Shown here: positions 1-8,745 of the stretch, piece after piece
Numbering within the stretch: position 1 is the stretch's first letter
How the letters are laid out: every line of letters starts with the position of its first letter
Source: Verrucomicrobiota bacterium
GTDB lineage: Bacteria; Verrucomicrobiota; Verrucomicrobiia; Chthoniobacterales; Terrimicrobiaceae
NCBI GenBank assembly: GCA_017305195.1
Contig: JAFKMU010000035.1
Coordinates: 1-64,000 of the forward strand
Direction of reading: 5' to 3'
Length of the DNA stretch: 64,000 nucleotides
The notes under the pieces: model-generated
The model's database searches: none
What the model was told of the DNA's origin: nothing
Seen by the model: the letters and a program-made list of their open reading frames with translations, nothing else
Translations under genes and position numbers: made by a program

Positions 1-135
1 CGCCATCTGGTGGAAAATACCTTTCTCCACCTCAAACGTTGGCGCGGCATCGCCACACGCTACACCAAGAATGCGGCCTCCTTCCTGGCCGCCGTTCACA
101 TCCGTTGCCTGGCTATCTGGCTTTCATTCTCGTGA
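1..135 (+). CDS. IS5-family transposase, C-terminal fragment
   Basis: Frame 1 from the first base gives 44 residues ending at a TGA at 133-135. The peptide contains RHLVENTFLHLKRWRGIATR, which fits the C-terminal end of DDE transposases of the IS5 family, where the catalytic glutamate lies in the V-E-N/R region. The 5' part of the gene is outside the window, so it cannot be judged whether the full transposase is intact. The gene and its downstream end sequence lie directly against the zincin-like gene at 201, so this element probably inserted there. Confidence 0.7.
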   Translation, partial: RHLVENTFLHLKRWRGIATRYTKNAASFLAAVHIRCLAIWLSFS

Positions 136-200
136 CGACACTATTTAGTCGGCGGTATTCCCGGCTTGGCCGGGAGGCATGGGTTTTGTCATAAGAGCCC
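1..200 (+). mobile_element. Right end of an IS5-family-like insertion sequence (partial)
   Basis: The window opens inside an insertion sequence. It contains the transposase C-terminus (1-135) followed by about 65 nt of non-coding end sequence. That end includes a perfect 8-bp inverted repeat, ggcatggg at 176-183 and cccatgcc at 198-205, which overlaps the start codon of the next gene. The exact element boundary is inferred near 200, because the left terminal repeat lies outside the window and no target-site duplication can be compared. Confidence 0.55.
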
Positions 201-890
201 ATGCCCCGGATCGTCCGCCGCACCAGCACCAAGGTGATCAACGGCGTCGTCTCGCCCAAGAACCGCGAGGACGTCTCCGAGCCGCGTCCCTATGAGATCA
301 TCCGCGAGCCCGCTGGCCGCGGCTTCCGGCATGTCGTTTCCGCACGGCAACTGGAGCAGTTCATCAGCATTATTCCCGAGGCGGATCAGCTTTTACAGGG
401 AGTGGAAAAGATCGTTCTCTCGGGCGGATCGGAGAAGGTTTACGGGTGGCACCGGGATCTCTGGAGGCGGAAAGTCGCCACCATCGAGCTCTGCGCCTGG
501 ACGAAAGCCATCTGGGCTCCGATGTCCATCCGCTATTTTCGGCAACATCAGCCATACATGGACGCTCTTGGGGTCACGTTCTCGCTGGAGGAAAAGCCCA
601 TTCGCTGCCGGTTTACCATGGCGCAGGCACGCGCTTTCAGCCTCCTCCATGTCTTCATGCACGAGCTCGGACATCATCAGGACTGGAAACACCGACGCGG
701 CGGTCGCATGAAAGGCCTTGAGGCTTATGCGGACGATTTTGCTCTCCGCTACTTTGACCTGCTGCTGCCACTCTATCGTAAAAAATTCGGCGACCCAGCG
801 GCCAATGCCGCACCGCCACCGCCAGCTCCCAAGCCTGCTCAGCCTCTGGGTAAGGACTGGGACCGTATGAACTTCACTCGCGTAATATAG
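201..890 (+). CDS. Zincin-like putative metalloprotease, possibly 5'-truncated by an IS
   Basis: The 229-residue protein has no family I can name. Residues 154-159 read HELGHH, a match to the HExxH zinc site of zincins. Downstream E174 in the stretch EAYADDFA could be the third ligand, as in gluzincin-like ExxAD motifs. There is no signal peptide or membrane segment, so it looks cytosolic. The tail (about 203-215) is Pro/Ala rich. The ATG has no Shine-Dalgarno, lies within an 8-bp inverted repeat at the presumed IS end, and an in-frame TAA occurs at 192-194. The native N-terminus may therefore have been lost or replaced by the insertion. Confidence 0.6.
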   Translation: MPRIVRRTSTKVINGVVSPKNREDVSEPRPYEIIREPAGRGFRHVVSARQLEQFISIIPEADQLLQGVEKIVLSGGSEKVYGWHRDLWRRKVATIELCAWTKAIWAPMSIRYFRQHQPYMDALGVTFSLEEKPIRCRFTMAQARAFSLLHVFMHELGHHQDWKHRRGGRMKGLEAYADDFALRYFDLLLPLYRKKFGDPAANAAPPPPAPKPAQPLGKDWDRMNFTRVI

Positions 891-965
891 ATCCGGTTTT
901 CAAAGATTCCGGACTTCTCTCGCTGTTCCTTCTCGGGGAAAACGCCGCCGCGCAAACACGCAAGG

Positions 966-1002
966 CCCCTTCTTCGCGTCCTTTGCGATCTTCTGTAAAA
1001 AT
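966..1002 (-). repeat. 9-nt-period dispersed repeat, copy A
   Basis: Read on the minus strand, the element begins atttttacagaag and continues in 9-nt units ending caaagg/gaagg. It is downstream of dnaB in the sense direction, 112 nt past the stop codon. It shares its first 13 bases exactly with copies B and C. The rest of 891-1113 holds only copies A and B and no gene I can support. Confidence 0.6.
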
Positions 1003-1067
1003 GTTTGCCCGGTTTCGCGGCACGCGCCTGAAGCTCGTAGCGTTCCGAGATTGCACGTTCCGCCCAA

Positions 1068-1100
1068 CCCTTTGCTGCCTTCGCTTCCTTCTGTAAAAAT
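1068..1100 (-). repeat. 9-nt-period dispersed repeat, copy B
   Basis: On the minus strand it starts atttttacagaagg and runs on with the units agcgaagg, cagcaaagg. It begins 13 nt after the dnaB stop codon in the sense direction, so it would be transcribed as the dnaB 3' UTR. It is one of nine related copies between 0.97 and 11.3 kb. Confidence 0.7.
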
Positions 1101-1113
1101 TCCGAAGTTCCGC

Positions 1114-2601
1114 CTACTTGCCCTCTTCCGGGCCCTGGGCGCGATCCTCGAATCGCGTGATCTGGCGGATGAAGGTGAGGGGGACGCCGCCGACCGGACC
1201 GTTACGCTGCTTGGCGATGATGAATTCGGCGTGGCCTTCCATTTCTTTGCGCTCCTCGTCGTCGTCGGCGTAGTAATCCTCACGCCAGAGCAGGCCGACG
1301 AGATCGGCATCCTGCTCGATGGAGCCGGATTCACGCAGATCGCTCAGGCGCGGGCGGCCCTTGCTTTCGCCTGTGCGGGACTCGGGGTTACGGTTGAGCT
1401 GGGCCAGCACGATGATCGGGATCTTGAGTTCCTTGGCCAGCGCCTTGATGCCGGAGGAGATTTCCGCCACCTCGATCTGGCGGTTTTCCTGGCCGCGCTT
1501 GGAGGGAGACTTGAGGAGCTGGAGGTAGTCGATGACGATCAGCTCGATGTTGTGCCGGTCCTTCAACCGGCGGGAACGCGCGCGCAGCTCCAGAATGCTC
1601 AGGCCCGGCGTGTCGTCGATGAACATCTTGCACTCGGCCAGCTTGGTCGTGGCCTGGATCAGGTTCTGCATGTCGTGCTTCCCGATGAAGCCGTTGCGGA
1701 TCTTGTTCAGGTCGACGCGAGCCAGCGAGCACAGCAGACGCTGCATGAGCTGCTGGGTGCTCATTTCCAGGCTGTACACGGCGACAGCCTTCCCGGCCTC
1801 GGTCGCCACGTGCTCGGCGATGTTCATGGCGAAGGCCGTCTTACCCATCGACGGACGGGCGGCGACGACGATCATTTCACCCGGATGCAAGCCGTTCGTC
1901 ATCTGGTCGAGGCCGCTGAAGCCCGAGGGCAGTCCGGTGAGCGCCCCGCGGTTCTGGAACATCTTCTCGATGCCGTCGAGGGCCTCCATCGCCAGTTCCT
2001 TCATCTCGGGAACCTTGGCTTTGAAGCGGTCGTCACCGATGGCCAGGATGCGGGCCTCGGCCTCATCCAGGAGGATTTCCACCGTACCCTGCTCCTCATA
2101 GGCGCGGGTGGTGTATTCCGTGCAGGTGCCGATGATCTCGCGCAGGAGAAATTTCTCGCGCAGAATCTCCAGATAATACGCCGCGTTGGCCGGCGTCGGG
2201 ACGAATGTGAATAACTCCGAGATCGCCGCCGCTCCGCCCACCTCGTCGAGCATGTGCTGGTCAGCCAGGAGTTGGGTGAGGGAAATGAGGTCGACCGGCT
2301 TGTTCGCCTCTCGCATCTCCACCAGCACGTTAAAAATGCGCGCGTGGGCGGGGTGATGGAAGTATTTCTCCCCCACCTGCTGCTGAATCACCTCGTCGAT
2401 GACTCGCGCGGGGGCGAGCATCATCGATCCCAGCAAGCCCTTTTCCGCATCAATGCTTTGCGGCAGGGCCCTGTGAATATCTGGTAAGTAACCTGCCTCT
2501 TTTTGCGAAAAAGACCGTCCTTTTTGACGGCCTTTTCCTGAGGCGGCCCCGTTGCTGGTGACGGGGTTCTCGGCGGACATTGCCGGAGAACCTTGGGCCA
2601 T
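1114..2601 (-). CDS. dnaB: Replicative DNA helicase DnaB
   Basis: The 495-residue protein is the hexameric 5'-3' helicase that unwinds DNA at the replication fork and recruits primase. The N-terminal primase-interaction domain starts around residue 43 (ALPQSIDAEKGLLGSMM), followed by the RecA-like domain with Walker A ARPSMGKTA at about 248-256 and Walker B VIDYLQLL near 360. The first 40 residues are a low-complexity basic extension, and an alternative ATG lies at 2580. It follows rplI by 15 nt, the common bacterial rplI-dnaB order. No intein or insertion is visible. Confidence 0.97.
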   Translation of the reverse strand: MAQGSPAMSAENPVTSNGAASGKGRQKGRSFSQKEAGYLPDIHRALPQSIDAEKGLLGSMMLAPARVIDEVIQQQVGEKYFHHPAHARIFNVLVEMREANKPVDLISLTQLLADQHMLDEVGGAAAISELFTFVPTPANAAYYLEILREKFLLREIIGTCTEYTTRAYEEQGTVEILLDEAEARILAIGDDRFKAKVPEMKELAMEALDGIEKMFQNRGALTGLPSGFSGLDQMTNGLHPGEMIVVAARPSMGKTAFAMNIAEHVATEAGKAVAVYSLEMSTQQLMQRLLCSLARVDLNKIRNGFIGKHDMQNLIQATTKLAECKMFIDDTPGLSILELRARSRRLKDRHNIELIVIDYLQLLKSPSKRGQENRQIEVAEISSGIKALAKELKIPIIVLAQLNRNPESRTGESKGRPRLSDLRESGSIEQDADLVGLLWREDYYADDDEERKEMEGHAEFIIAKQRNGPVGGVPLTFIRQITRFEDRAQGPEEGK

Positions 2602-2616
2602 CGTCCTGATGAGTGA

Positions 2617-3141
2617 CTAGCTCTTCGCGGTGCGCTTGCGAGCCTTGGCGCCTTCTTCAGCGCCCTCGGCGTCTTCCGTCTCGACCTTCGGCGTGACGAT
2701 GCTGATGCGCAGCTTGCCAGTCACGTCGGGGTGGAGCTTCACGGGCACCTCGTGGTCGCCGCTCTCCTTGATCGAACGATCGAGGTCGACAGCGTGCTTC
2801 GGCAGGTCAATGCCGAGCTCCTTGACCAGGCGGTCATGGATGTCCTTGGAGGTGACGGAACCAAAAGCCTTGCCGGTCTCGCCGGTTTCGAGGGTGAAAG
2901 AGAGATTCAGCTTGCCGATCTTGCTGGCGAGCTCTTCCGCTGCCGTGACTTCGCGAGCTTCACGCTCGGCGCGGATCGCGCGGAGGTGGTTGATCTTGCG
3001 AAGCGCGGTGGGCGTCACTTCGAGAGCTTTGCCCTGAGGGATAAGAAAATTACGAGCATACCCGCGGCGGACCTTCACGATATCGGCTTCCGCACCGAGA
3101 TTGGGGATGCTTGCTGTAAGAATGATTTCTGCGTTTGCCAT
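2617..3141 (-). CDS. rplI: 50S ribosomal protein L9
   Basis: This is a 174-residue large-subunit protein that binds 23S rRNA. Residues RRGYARNFLIPQGKA are the family signature of the N-terminal rRNA-binding domain. A helical linker and the C-terminal domain follow. The tail (EDAEGAEEGAKARKRTAKS) is a charged extension beyond the usual roughly 150 residues. The start at 3141 (MANAEI) is preferred over an in-frame upstream start at 3198, because it places the conserved strand at the N-terminus. It lies just upstream of dnaB and probably shares its transcript. Confidence 0.97.
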   Translation of the reverse strand: MANAEIILTASIPNLGAEADIVKVRRGYARNFLIPQGKALEVTPTALRKINHLRAIRAEREAREVTAAEELASKIGKLNLSFTLETGETGKAFGSVTSKDIHDRLVKELGIDLPKHAVDLDRSIKESGDHEVPVKLHPDVTGKLRISIVTPKVETEDAEGAEEGAKARKRTAKS

Positions 3142-3205
3142 AGGTGCCCGAGAGTTAATGCGGGAGGGAAAGCCTATCGTCCTGAACCGGGGAGTCAACC
3201 CGAAA

Positions 3206-4363
3206 TCACGCGAAATCGTAGAGCGCCTGCACCAGCCGCTGCGCCCGTGTCCTCGGCAGCACGCCTAACTCCATCTGGTTCATCACGTAGGCGAACCCGA
3301 TCCCCGTCTCCGGATCGGCAAAGGCAAGGCTGCCTCCCGCTCCGGGATGCCCGAAAGCCGTCATCGACGGACCATAGATCGCCCGCGTTTTGCGCCCTGC
3401 CTCGTCGCGCGGGTCCATCATGAACCCGGCGGAAAACGCGGTTTCCCTCAGCAGCGTCTGGTCCAGGCCGTTGGCCAGCGGAGTGCGGAACCACGCCAGC
3501 GCCTTGTCGGAATACATCGGGCCGTCGGCCCGCACGGCTCCGTTGGCGAGGAAACTGTAAAACTTTGCCAGCGCCCGTGCGCTCGCGATTCCGCCGAGGG
3601 AGGGGAGCTGCGCGGAGCGAATCGCCGGGGCATTCATCGCCGTTGGAGAAAGGGTGGATGCCGGGGTGCTGAAGGCTCGGCGGGTGAGGGAGTTCAGGTC
3701 AGCCAGAGCCTTGTTGAACGCTTCCTCCGTCCCTCCGTCGCTATGCGCCCGGGGTGGTAGCATCTGGGCCACACGGGAATGGTATTCCTCCGGCAGCCCG
3801 ATCCAGGCATCGAGTCCGAGCGGATCGCCAAAATGCGTCCGCCAGTACACGCTCACCGGGATGCCTGTTACCCGTCGTAGGATTTCATCGGCGACGAAGC
3901 CAAACGTGCGAGGCCCGTAGGCATGCGCTGTACCGGGCGGAATGACCGGAGCCTGTTTCTCGATGGCCGCGATCACACCGGGGTAATCCAGAAGCTGTAC
4001 GCTCCGGTCTTCCAGCGTCGACAACCCCGCACGATGCGAGAGCGCCTCCGCCAGGGTGATGGTTTCCTTCCCGTTCTGGCCAAATTCCGGCCAGATGAAG
4101 GCGACCCGCGTATCGAGATCAATACCCTCCTGATCGAGGGCATGGAGGACGCAGGCGCTGGCCAGCCCCTTGGTGGCCGACCAGATCAGACACAGTGTGT
4201 CCGACTCCCAGGGGAGCGTCTTCGCTCCATCGCGCCAGCCATGGCTGAGGCAGAGAATTTCCTCCCCGCCCTGCCAGACCGCCACCGACGCGCCAACGTC
4301 GTACCCAAGCGACTCGTTCCGCGCGAAAGCCTCGCGTACCCTCTCCAGAGCGACCGTATTCAC
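3206..4363 (-). CDS. Serine hydrolase, beta-lactamase class C / EstB-like esterase
   Basis: The 385-residue protein has the penicillin-binding-protein fold. S62-A-T-K65 is the SxxK nucleophile motif, Y149 in HAYGPRTFG fits the YxN-type second motif, and HPGAGG at 339-344 fits the HxG third motif. No signal peptide is visible, so a cytosolic esterase or D-peptidase-like hydrolase is more likely than a secreted beta-lactamase. The start is GTG, and its first bases overlap the TGA of the TPR gene (GTGA, 4360-4363), which implies translational coupling. The natural substrate cannot be told from sequence. Confidence 0.88.
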   Translation of the reverse strand: MNTVALERVREAFARNESLGYDVGASVAVWQGGEEILCLSHGWRDGAKTLPWESDTLCLIWSATKGLASACVLHALDQEGIDLDTRVAFIWPEFGQNGKETITLAEALSHRAGLSTLEDRSVQLLDYPGVIAAIEKQAPVIPPGTAHAYGPRTFGFVADEILRRVTGIPVSVYWRTHFGDPLGLDAWIGLPEEYHSRVAQMLPPRAHSDGGTEEAFNKALADLNSLTRRAFSTPASTLSPTAMNAPAIRSAQLPSLGGIASARALAKFYSFLANGAVRADGPMYSDKALAWFRTPLANGLDQTLLRETAFSAGFMMDPRDEAGRKTRAIYGPSMTAFGHPGAGGSLAFADPETGIGFAYVMNQMELGVLPRTRAQRLVQALYDFA

Positions 4364-4833
4364 TCCTTGAGCAAATTCTGCACCGCCTTCAGGTCCGGGT
4401 CGTATTTCGCGATTTCGCGGAATTTTTTATCCAGCTCGAAGCTCTTCTCCAGGTGACGTGAGGCCTCCTCAAGATTGCCGAGAACCGCGGCGTAGCAGCC
4501 GAGATTGTAATGGTAGGTCGGTTCCTTGAGCAGAATGGCCGGTCCGCCGAGCAGCATGTCCTTGGCTTCGCGGGTGCGGCCCATTTCATGCAGGCAAAAG
4601 GCGCTGTGGATGTACCCGGTGGTGCATTCCGGCCATACCTCGCGCAGGCGGGTGCAGACGTCGAGCGCATCGTCCCACTGCTTGTGGCGCATGAGGACAA
4701 ACAGGCGCATCTGGAGTACCTCCTCGCGGTCCTGGTCGTTGGTCGACAATTCGTTAAGCTCGCGGAGTGCGCTTTCTGGCATCTCGAGCTCGATGTAACC
4801 TTGCGCGGCTAAAAGGGAGCGTTCCAACGACAT
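4360..4833 (-). CDS. TPR-repeat protein
   Basis: This is a soluble 157-residue protein made of helical pairs. The segments around YHYNLGCYAAVLGNLEEASR and LEKSFELDKKFREI match the TPR consensus. The start MSLERSLL at 4833 was chosen because the upstream part of the frame is the shadow of the glycosyltransferase gene. The last codons overlap the GTG of the hydrolase, so the two are probably made together. It likely acts as a small interaction scaffold; no partner can be named. Confidence 0.82.
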   Translation of the reverse strand: MSLERSLLAAQGYIELEMPESALRELNELSTNDQDREEVLQMRLFVLMRHKQWDDALDVCTRLREVWPECTTGYIHSAFCLHEMGRTREAKDMLLGGPAILLKEPTYHYNLGCYAAVLGNLEEASRHLEKSFELDKKFREIAKYDPDLKAVQNLLKE

Positions 4834-4874
4834 TCTGAGCGAACTAAGAGCAATTTCCGCGCCTTGCAAAGAGA

Positions 4875-6257
4875 TTATCCCTGCTCGGCGTCGGGAAGTT
4901 CGGTTCCCGCCGTCCGCTGGGGCGTCCAGGTCATGCGATTGCGCAACAGCGCGACCCAGCCGAGGATCGCTCCGCTGTAGCGCAGCGGCTGAAAGAAAAA
5001 CGGCTCCAGCAGCGAGGCCGAGATGATGCGAAACGCCCAGCCTGGCGTCACGGGCCGCCGCAGCCAGCGCGCATAGAGAAAAAACGACAGGCTTTGCAGG
5101 CAGAGGTCGAGGACCAGCTTGGCCGCGATGAGTCCCAGTAGCGCATAGGCCACACGCGGAGAGTCCAGCAGCAGGACGACGAAGGTGAGTTGCGCGCCCG
5201 CGGAGAAAAAGGGCAGCAGGGTGTCGATTGTCTTGGCGGGCAGCAGGACGCCGCCCATCGTGCCGTAGCGCGGATTCGCCACCATGTCCTGGTTGCCGAA
5301 GAGCGTGGCCAGAAATCCGCCGAACCACCGCGACCGCTGTCGCCAGAAAAGCGGCGCCGTGGCCGGGGCGTCTGTCACCGCCTGCGCCGTCCCGATCACG
5401 CCGATGCGCCATTTTTTCCCGGAATCTCCCGCCTCCCGGTAAATGCGGAAGATCAGCTCGTAATCCTCCACCCAGCTCGCCGGATCAAAGAAACCGACCT
5501 TTTCGACGACCTCGCGGCGGTATGCGCCGAAGGCCCCCGAGACCATCTCCATCGCATCGATCCGGCTCCACGCCAGCCGCCACAGATAGGCGCGCATGTA
5601 CTCGGAGCGCTGGAAGTATTCAAACGCCCGAGCCAGGAACCCGCCCCGGCAGGCCGGGATAAGAACCCCGCAGGCCGCCGCCATCTCCGGGTCGCGGAAT
5701 TCCTCGCGGATCGCCTTGAGCGAATCCCACGTCGGCACCGTGTCGGCGTCGATCGTCACGATCACCTCGCCGCCGCAGCGGGGGATGAGTTCGTTGAGGG
5801 AGTTCGCCTTGCCCGACGAGGGCTTGGACCAGACGCGCAGGATGGGAAGGATGGAGGATTCGCCGAAGTGACCGTCCATCACCACGCCGTACCGCTCGGT
5901 GAGAAAAGCGACGGTGCCATCCGTCGAGCCATCGTCGATGACCCAGATCGTTTCGCCCGTGCGCATCTGCGGAATGAGCGCATCGAGGCAGGCGGAGATG
6001 ACGCTTTTCTCATTCCGGCAGGGAACGAGCACGGCTAGCTCCGGGGGTGGGACATGGTATGTCCGATGTGCCTCGGAACGCACCACCCCGCGCCAGGCCA
6101 GGGTCGTAATCGCGGTGAGCAGCACCGCATCGTAACTCAGGAAAAGAATGCCGATTGCCCAGGCCCACTCGTGGCGGGAGAAAAAGACCGCCGCGAGCGT
6201 TCCGACCAGCAACAGCAGGACGAAGCCGAAGAGGAGGCGGAACGGGAGAACACGCAT
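4875..6257 (-). CDS. Membrane glycosyltransferase family 2 (PgaC/HAS-like)
   Basis: The 460-residue processive-type glycosyltransferase uses a nucleotide sugar at the inner membrane. Two N-terminal transmembrane segments (about 7-27 and 31-57) precede a GT-A domain. The domain has VPCRNE at 78-83, DDGSTD at 108-113, the metal-binding DAD at 170-172, acceptor-site ED at 264-265 and QRSRW at 307-311. Several hydrophobic segments follow to the C-terminus. This order matches poly-N-acetylglucosamine, hyaluronan and cellulose-type synthases, so it may make an exopolysaccharide. No accessory pga or bcs genes adjoin it. Confidence 0.85.
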   Translation of the reverse strand: MRVLPFRLLFGFVLLLLVGTLAAVFFSRHEWAWAIGILFLSYDAVLLTAITTLAWRGVVRSEAHRTYHVPPPELAVLVPCRNEKSVISACLDALIPQMRTGETIWVIDDGSTDGTVAFLTERYGVVMDGHFGESSILPILRVWSKPSSGKANSLNELIPRCGGEVIVTIDADTVPTWDSLKAIREEFRDPEMAAACGVLIPACRGGFLARAFEYFQRSEYMRAYLWRLAWSRIDAMEMVSGAFGAYRREVVEKVGFFDPASWVEDYELIFRIYREAGDSGKKWRIGVIGTAQAVTDAPATAPLFWRQRSRWFGGFLATLFGNQDMVANPRYGTMGGVLLPAKTIDTLLPFFSAGAQLTFVVLLLDSPRVAYALLGLIAAKLVLDLCLQSLSFFLYARWLRRPVTPGWAFRIISASLLEPFFFQPLRYSGAILGWVALLRNRMTWTPQRTAGTELPDAEQG

Positions 6258-6296
6258 GCGTGCTCCCCTCCTACTACGCTCCGGCCCGTTGTCAAA

Positions 6297-7361
6297 TCAG
6301 GCGACCGTGATCTCCTTGGCGAGATAGACGTCCTGGATGGTGTTGAGGAGCTCGACGCCCTCGGCCATGGGACGCTGGAAGGCCTTGCGGCCCGAGATGA
6401 GGCCGGTGCCGCCCGCGCGCTTGTTCACCACGGCGGTGAAGGTCGCGTCGGCAAAGTCATGCGCTCCGCTCGCTCCACCCGAGTTGATGAGTCCGGCGCG
6501 GCCCATGTAGCAGTTTGCCACCTGATAGCGGCAGAGGTCGATCGGGTGATCGGTGGTCAGCTGGGTGTAGATGCGCTCGTCGAGCTTGCCGTAGCTGGAG
6601 CTGCCGGTGTTCAGCGCCTTGAAGCCGCCATTGTTCTCCGGGAGCTTCTGCTTGATGATGTCGGCCTGGATCGTCACGCCGAGGTGGTTGGCCTGGCCGG
6701 TGAGGTCTGCGGAGAGGTGGTAATCCTTGTCCTTGTTGAAGGCGGAATTGCGCAGGTAGCACCACAGCACCGTCGCCATTCCCAACTCGTGCGCGTAGGC
6801 GAAGCACTCGGCGATCTCCACGATCTCGTGGCTCGCGTCCTCGGAGCCAAAGTAAATCGTCGCACCCACCGCCGCCGCGCCCATGTCGTAGGCCTGGTCG
6901 ATTTTGCCAAAGAGGATTTCCTTGTGCTGGTTGGGGTAGGTGAGCAGTTCGTTGTGGTTGATCTTCACCAGGAAGGGGATCTTGTGCGCGTACTTGCGCG
7001 ACACGGAACCGAGCACGCCGAAAGTCGATGCCACCGCATTGCAACCGCCCTCCAGGGCGAGCTTCACGATGTTCTCGGAGTCAAAATAGATCGGGTTTTT
7101 GGCAAAGCTCGCGCCCGCCGAATGCTCGATGCCCTGGTCGACGGGGAGGATCGAGACATGCCCGGTGCCGGCGAGGCGGCCCGTGTTGTAGATCCAGTTC
7201 AGGTTGTTCAGGACACGCTGATTGCGGTCCGTGGAGGCAAAGATCCGGTCCACGAAGTCTCCGCCGGGCAGGTGGAGCAAGTCCTTCGAGATGGTCTTGC
7301 ATTCATGGTTGAGCAGATAGTCCGCCTTGTCCCCGAGATACTCCGTGATTTTTGTGTTCAT
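6297..7361 (-). CDS. fbaB: Class I fructose-bisphosphate aldolase (DhnA/FbaB type)
   Basis: This 354-residue enzyme cleaves fructose 1,6-bisphosphate to dihydroxyacetone phosphate and glyceraldehyde 3-phosphate in glycolysis, and acts in reverse in gluconeogenesis. It belongs to the archaeal/DhnA class I group, with a TIM barrel and Schiff-base lysine chemistry. Recognisable stretches are [24 protein letters not shown] and INSGGASG. The ATG at 7361 is preferred to an upstream in-frame start at 7403, which would add a basic non-conserved leader. No Shine-Dalgarno is visible. A 14-nt palindrome (7370-7383) lies just upstream of the start. Confidence 0.9.
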   Translation of the reverse strand: MNTKITEYLGDKADYLLNHECKTISKDLLHLPGGDFVDRIFASTDRNQRVLNNLNWIYNTGRLAGTGHVSILPVDQGIEHSAGASFAKNPIYFDSENIVKLALEGGCNAVASTFGVLGSVSRKYAHKIPFLVKINHNELLTYPNQHKEILFGKIDQAYDMGAAAVGATIYFGSEDASHEIVEIAECFAYAHELGMATVLWCYLRNSAFNKDKDYHLSADLTGQANHLGVTIQADIIKQKLPENNGGFKALNTGSSSYGKLDERIYTQLTTDHPIDLCRYQVANCYMGRAGLINSGGASGAHDFADATFTAVVNKRAGGTGLISGRKAFQRPMAEGVELLNTIQDVYLAKEITVA

Positions 7362-7443
7362 GTGTTGTGAAGGGTTGACCCTTCCCCCGCTACTCCACCC
7401 CATGCGACCTGTCCAGTAATTGCGCGTGCCAAATGCGAAACGT

Positions 7444-7487
7444 TGCCTGATTCCCGAGGGCGGGCGGATTCCCTCCCTTGTCAGGCA
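7444..7487 (+). promoter_or_regulatory. Nested hairpin in the yebC leader
   Basis: Perfect 7-nt arms tgcctga (7444-7450) and tcaggca (7481-7487) enclose a second perfect pair, gaggg (7456-7460) and ccctc (7471-7475). The structure lies 29 nt upstream of the yebC start in the 155-nt divergent region between fbaB and yebC. There is no T-run, so it is not a clear terminator. A leader regulatory role is only a suggestion. Confidence 0.35.
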
Positions 7488-7516
7488 CGGTCTGCCTTGC
7501 TAAACGAGAGCGACTT

Positions 7517-8248
7517 ATGGGTCGCCAATGGCTTCACGCTAAACGTGCCGTCGCCTCGCTGAAAAAGTCGCAGGCCACCGGAAAACTCGTCAAAGAAATC
7601 ATGGTCGCTGCGAAGGTCGGAGGCGCTGATCCCGAGGGAAACGCCCGTCTGGCTACCGCCGTGGAGAAGGCCCGCAAGGAGTCCGTCTCCCGCGACGTCA
7701 TCGAGCGCGCCATCAAGAAGGGCGCGGGTGTCGGCGACGAAAAGCTCGTGATGGAGCACATCCTTTTCGAGGGCTATGCCCCGCACAAGGTGCCTGTCAT
7801 CGTCGAGGTCTACACCGACAACAACAACCGCACCGCCCCGGAAATTCGCGTCCTTTTCAAGAAGGGCCAGCTCGGCACCTCCGGCAGCAACAAGTTCCTC
7901 TTCGACCACGTCGGTCTGGTCGAGGCCTACCATTCCGACACCAGCGCGGACATCGAAACCGCCGCCATCGAGGCCGGAGCCAATGACTTTGAGCCGCTGA
8001 CCCACCAGCAGAACGACGACATTCCCGCCGACAAGCTCGGCGCGCGCTTCATCACCGACCGCACCGCCACCGGTGCCGCGACCAAGTGGCTCACCGAAAA
8101 CGGCTGGACCGTCGTGACCAGCGAACTCGGCCACATCGCCAAGCAATTCCCGACCCTGACCGACGACCAGGCCGCCGAAGTCGGCGAGTTCCTCCAGACC
8201 CTCGACGACCACGACGACGTCCACCGCGTCTGGGCCGCAGTGAAGTAG
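7517..8248 (+). CDS. yebC: YebC/PmpR (TACO1) family protein
   Basis: The 243-residue protein has the three-domain TACO1/YebC fold. Members have been described as DNA-binding regulators and, more recently, as ribosome-associated factors relieving stalling. The N-terminus GRQWLHAKRAVASLKKS corresponds to the family's GHSKWxNIKHRK segment. The middle (EGYAPHKVPVIVEVYTDNNN) is the strongest family signature. The start at 7517 is chosen because it gives the standard MGRQW beginning and has gagag upstream. Its 3' end is followed by repeat copy C and the GxxExxY gene. Confidence 0.93.
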   Translation: MGRQWLHAKRAVASLKKSQATGKLVKEIMVAAKVGGADPEGNARLATAVEKARKESVSRDVIERAIKKGAGVGDEKLVMEHILFEGYAPHKVPVIVEVYTDNNNRTAPEIRVLFKKGQLGTSGSNKFLFDHVGLVEAYHSDTSADIETAAIEAGANDFEPLTHQQNDDIPADKLGARFITDRTATGAATKWLTENGWTVVTSELGHIAKQFPTLTDDQAAEVGEFLQTLDDHDDVHRVWAAVK

Positions 8249-8258
8249 CGGAAGACAG

Positions 8259-8292
8259 ATTTTTACAGAAGGAAGCGAAGGAAACGAAGGGG
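8259..8292 (+). repeat. 9-nt-period dispersed repeat, copy C (left flank of GxxExxY)
   Basis: The element begins atttttacagaagga and continues with agcgaagga and aacgaaggg, three 9-nt units in tandem. It starts 11 nt after the yebC stop, in sense orientation, and ends 14 nt before the GTG of the GxxExxY gene. Its purine-rich end supplies Shine-Dalgarno-like sequence for that start. It is inverted relative to copies D and E on the other side of the gene. Confidence 0.8.
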
Positions 8293-8305
8293 AAGGCAGA
8301 CGGGA

Positions 8306-8710
8306 GTGCATCCTTTGTTTTTGAAAGCCGACCGGCTCAGTCACGAGGTGATCGGGGCGGCGATTGAGGTTCACCGCGAGACGGGAAGCGGATTGCTGGA
8401 GAGCATCTATGAAAGATGCCTCGTGCATGAGCTTTCCATTCGCGGAATCTCCGCCGTCCAGCAGGCTCCCGTCGTCATCGAGTACAAGGGGCTGAAATTT
8501 GAGGAAACCCTCCGCCTCGACTTGCTGGTGGAGGGCTGCCTTCTGGTCGAACTTAAATCCGTTCAGGACGTCTTACCCGTCCACAAAGCCCAGCTCTTCA
8601 GCTACATGAAGCTGCTCAACGTCCCTCTCGGCCTCCTGATCAACTTCCACGAACCCAAGCTCACCAGCGGCATCCACCGCATGATGCTCCCGGGTTCCTC
8701 AGGGAAATAA
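8306..8710 (+). CDS. GxxExxY family protein, predicted PD-(D/E)XK nuclease
   Basis: The 134-residue protein carries the family motif G29-L-L-E32-S-I-Y35. The core fits RecB/Cas4-like nucleases: E21 in the first helix, D72 in LRLDLLVEG, the E82-L-K84 pair, and Q96-x3-Y100. All catalytic positions expected of an active enzyme are present, though I know of no demonstrated activity for the family. The start is GTG, with purine-rich sequence from repeat C just upstream. The gene lies between repeat C and the inverted copies D and E, separating yebC from ffh. No partner gene is adjacent. Confidence 0.85.
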   Translation: MHPLFLKADRLSHEVIGAAIEVHRETGSGLLESIYERCLVHELSIRGISAVQQAPVVIEYKGLKFEETLRLDLLVEGCLLVELKSVQDVLPVHKAQLFSYMKLLNVPLGLLINFHEPKLTSGIHRMMLPGSSGK

Positions 8711-8745
8711 ATCGACCGAGGATCTATTCTTTTCTGAGTCCTCTC

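Noticed and set aside
1051-2214. A 387-residue plus-strand ORF opposite dnaB
   Set aside because: Antisense shadow of dnaB; Leu/Glu/His-rich composition without domains.
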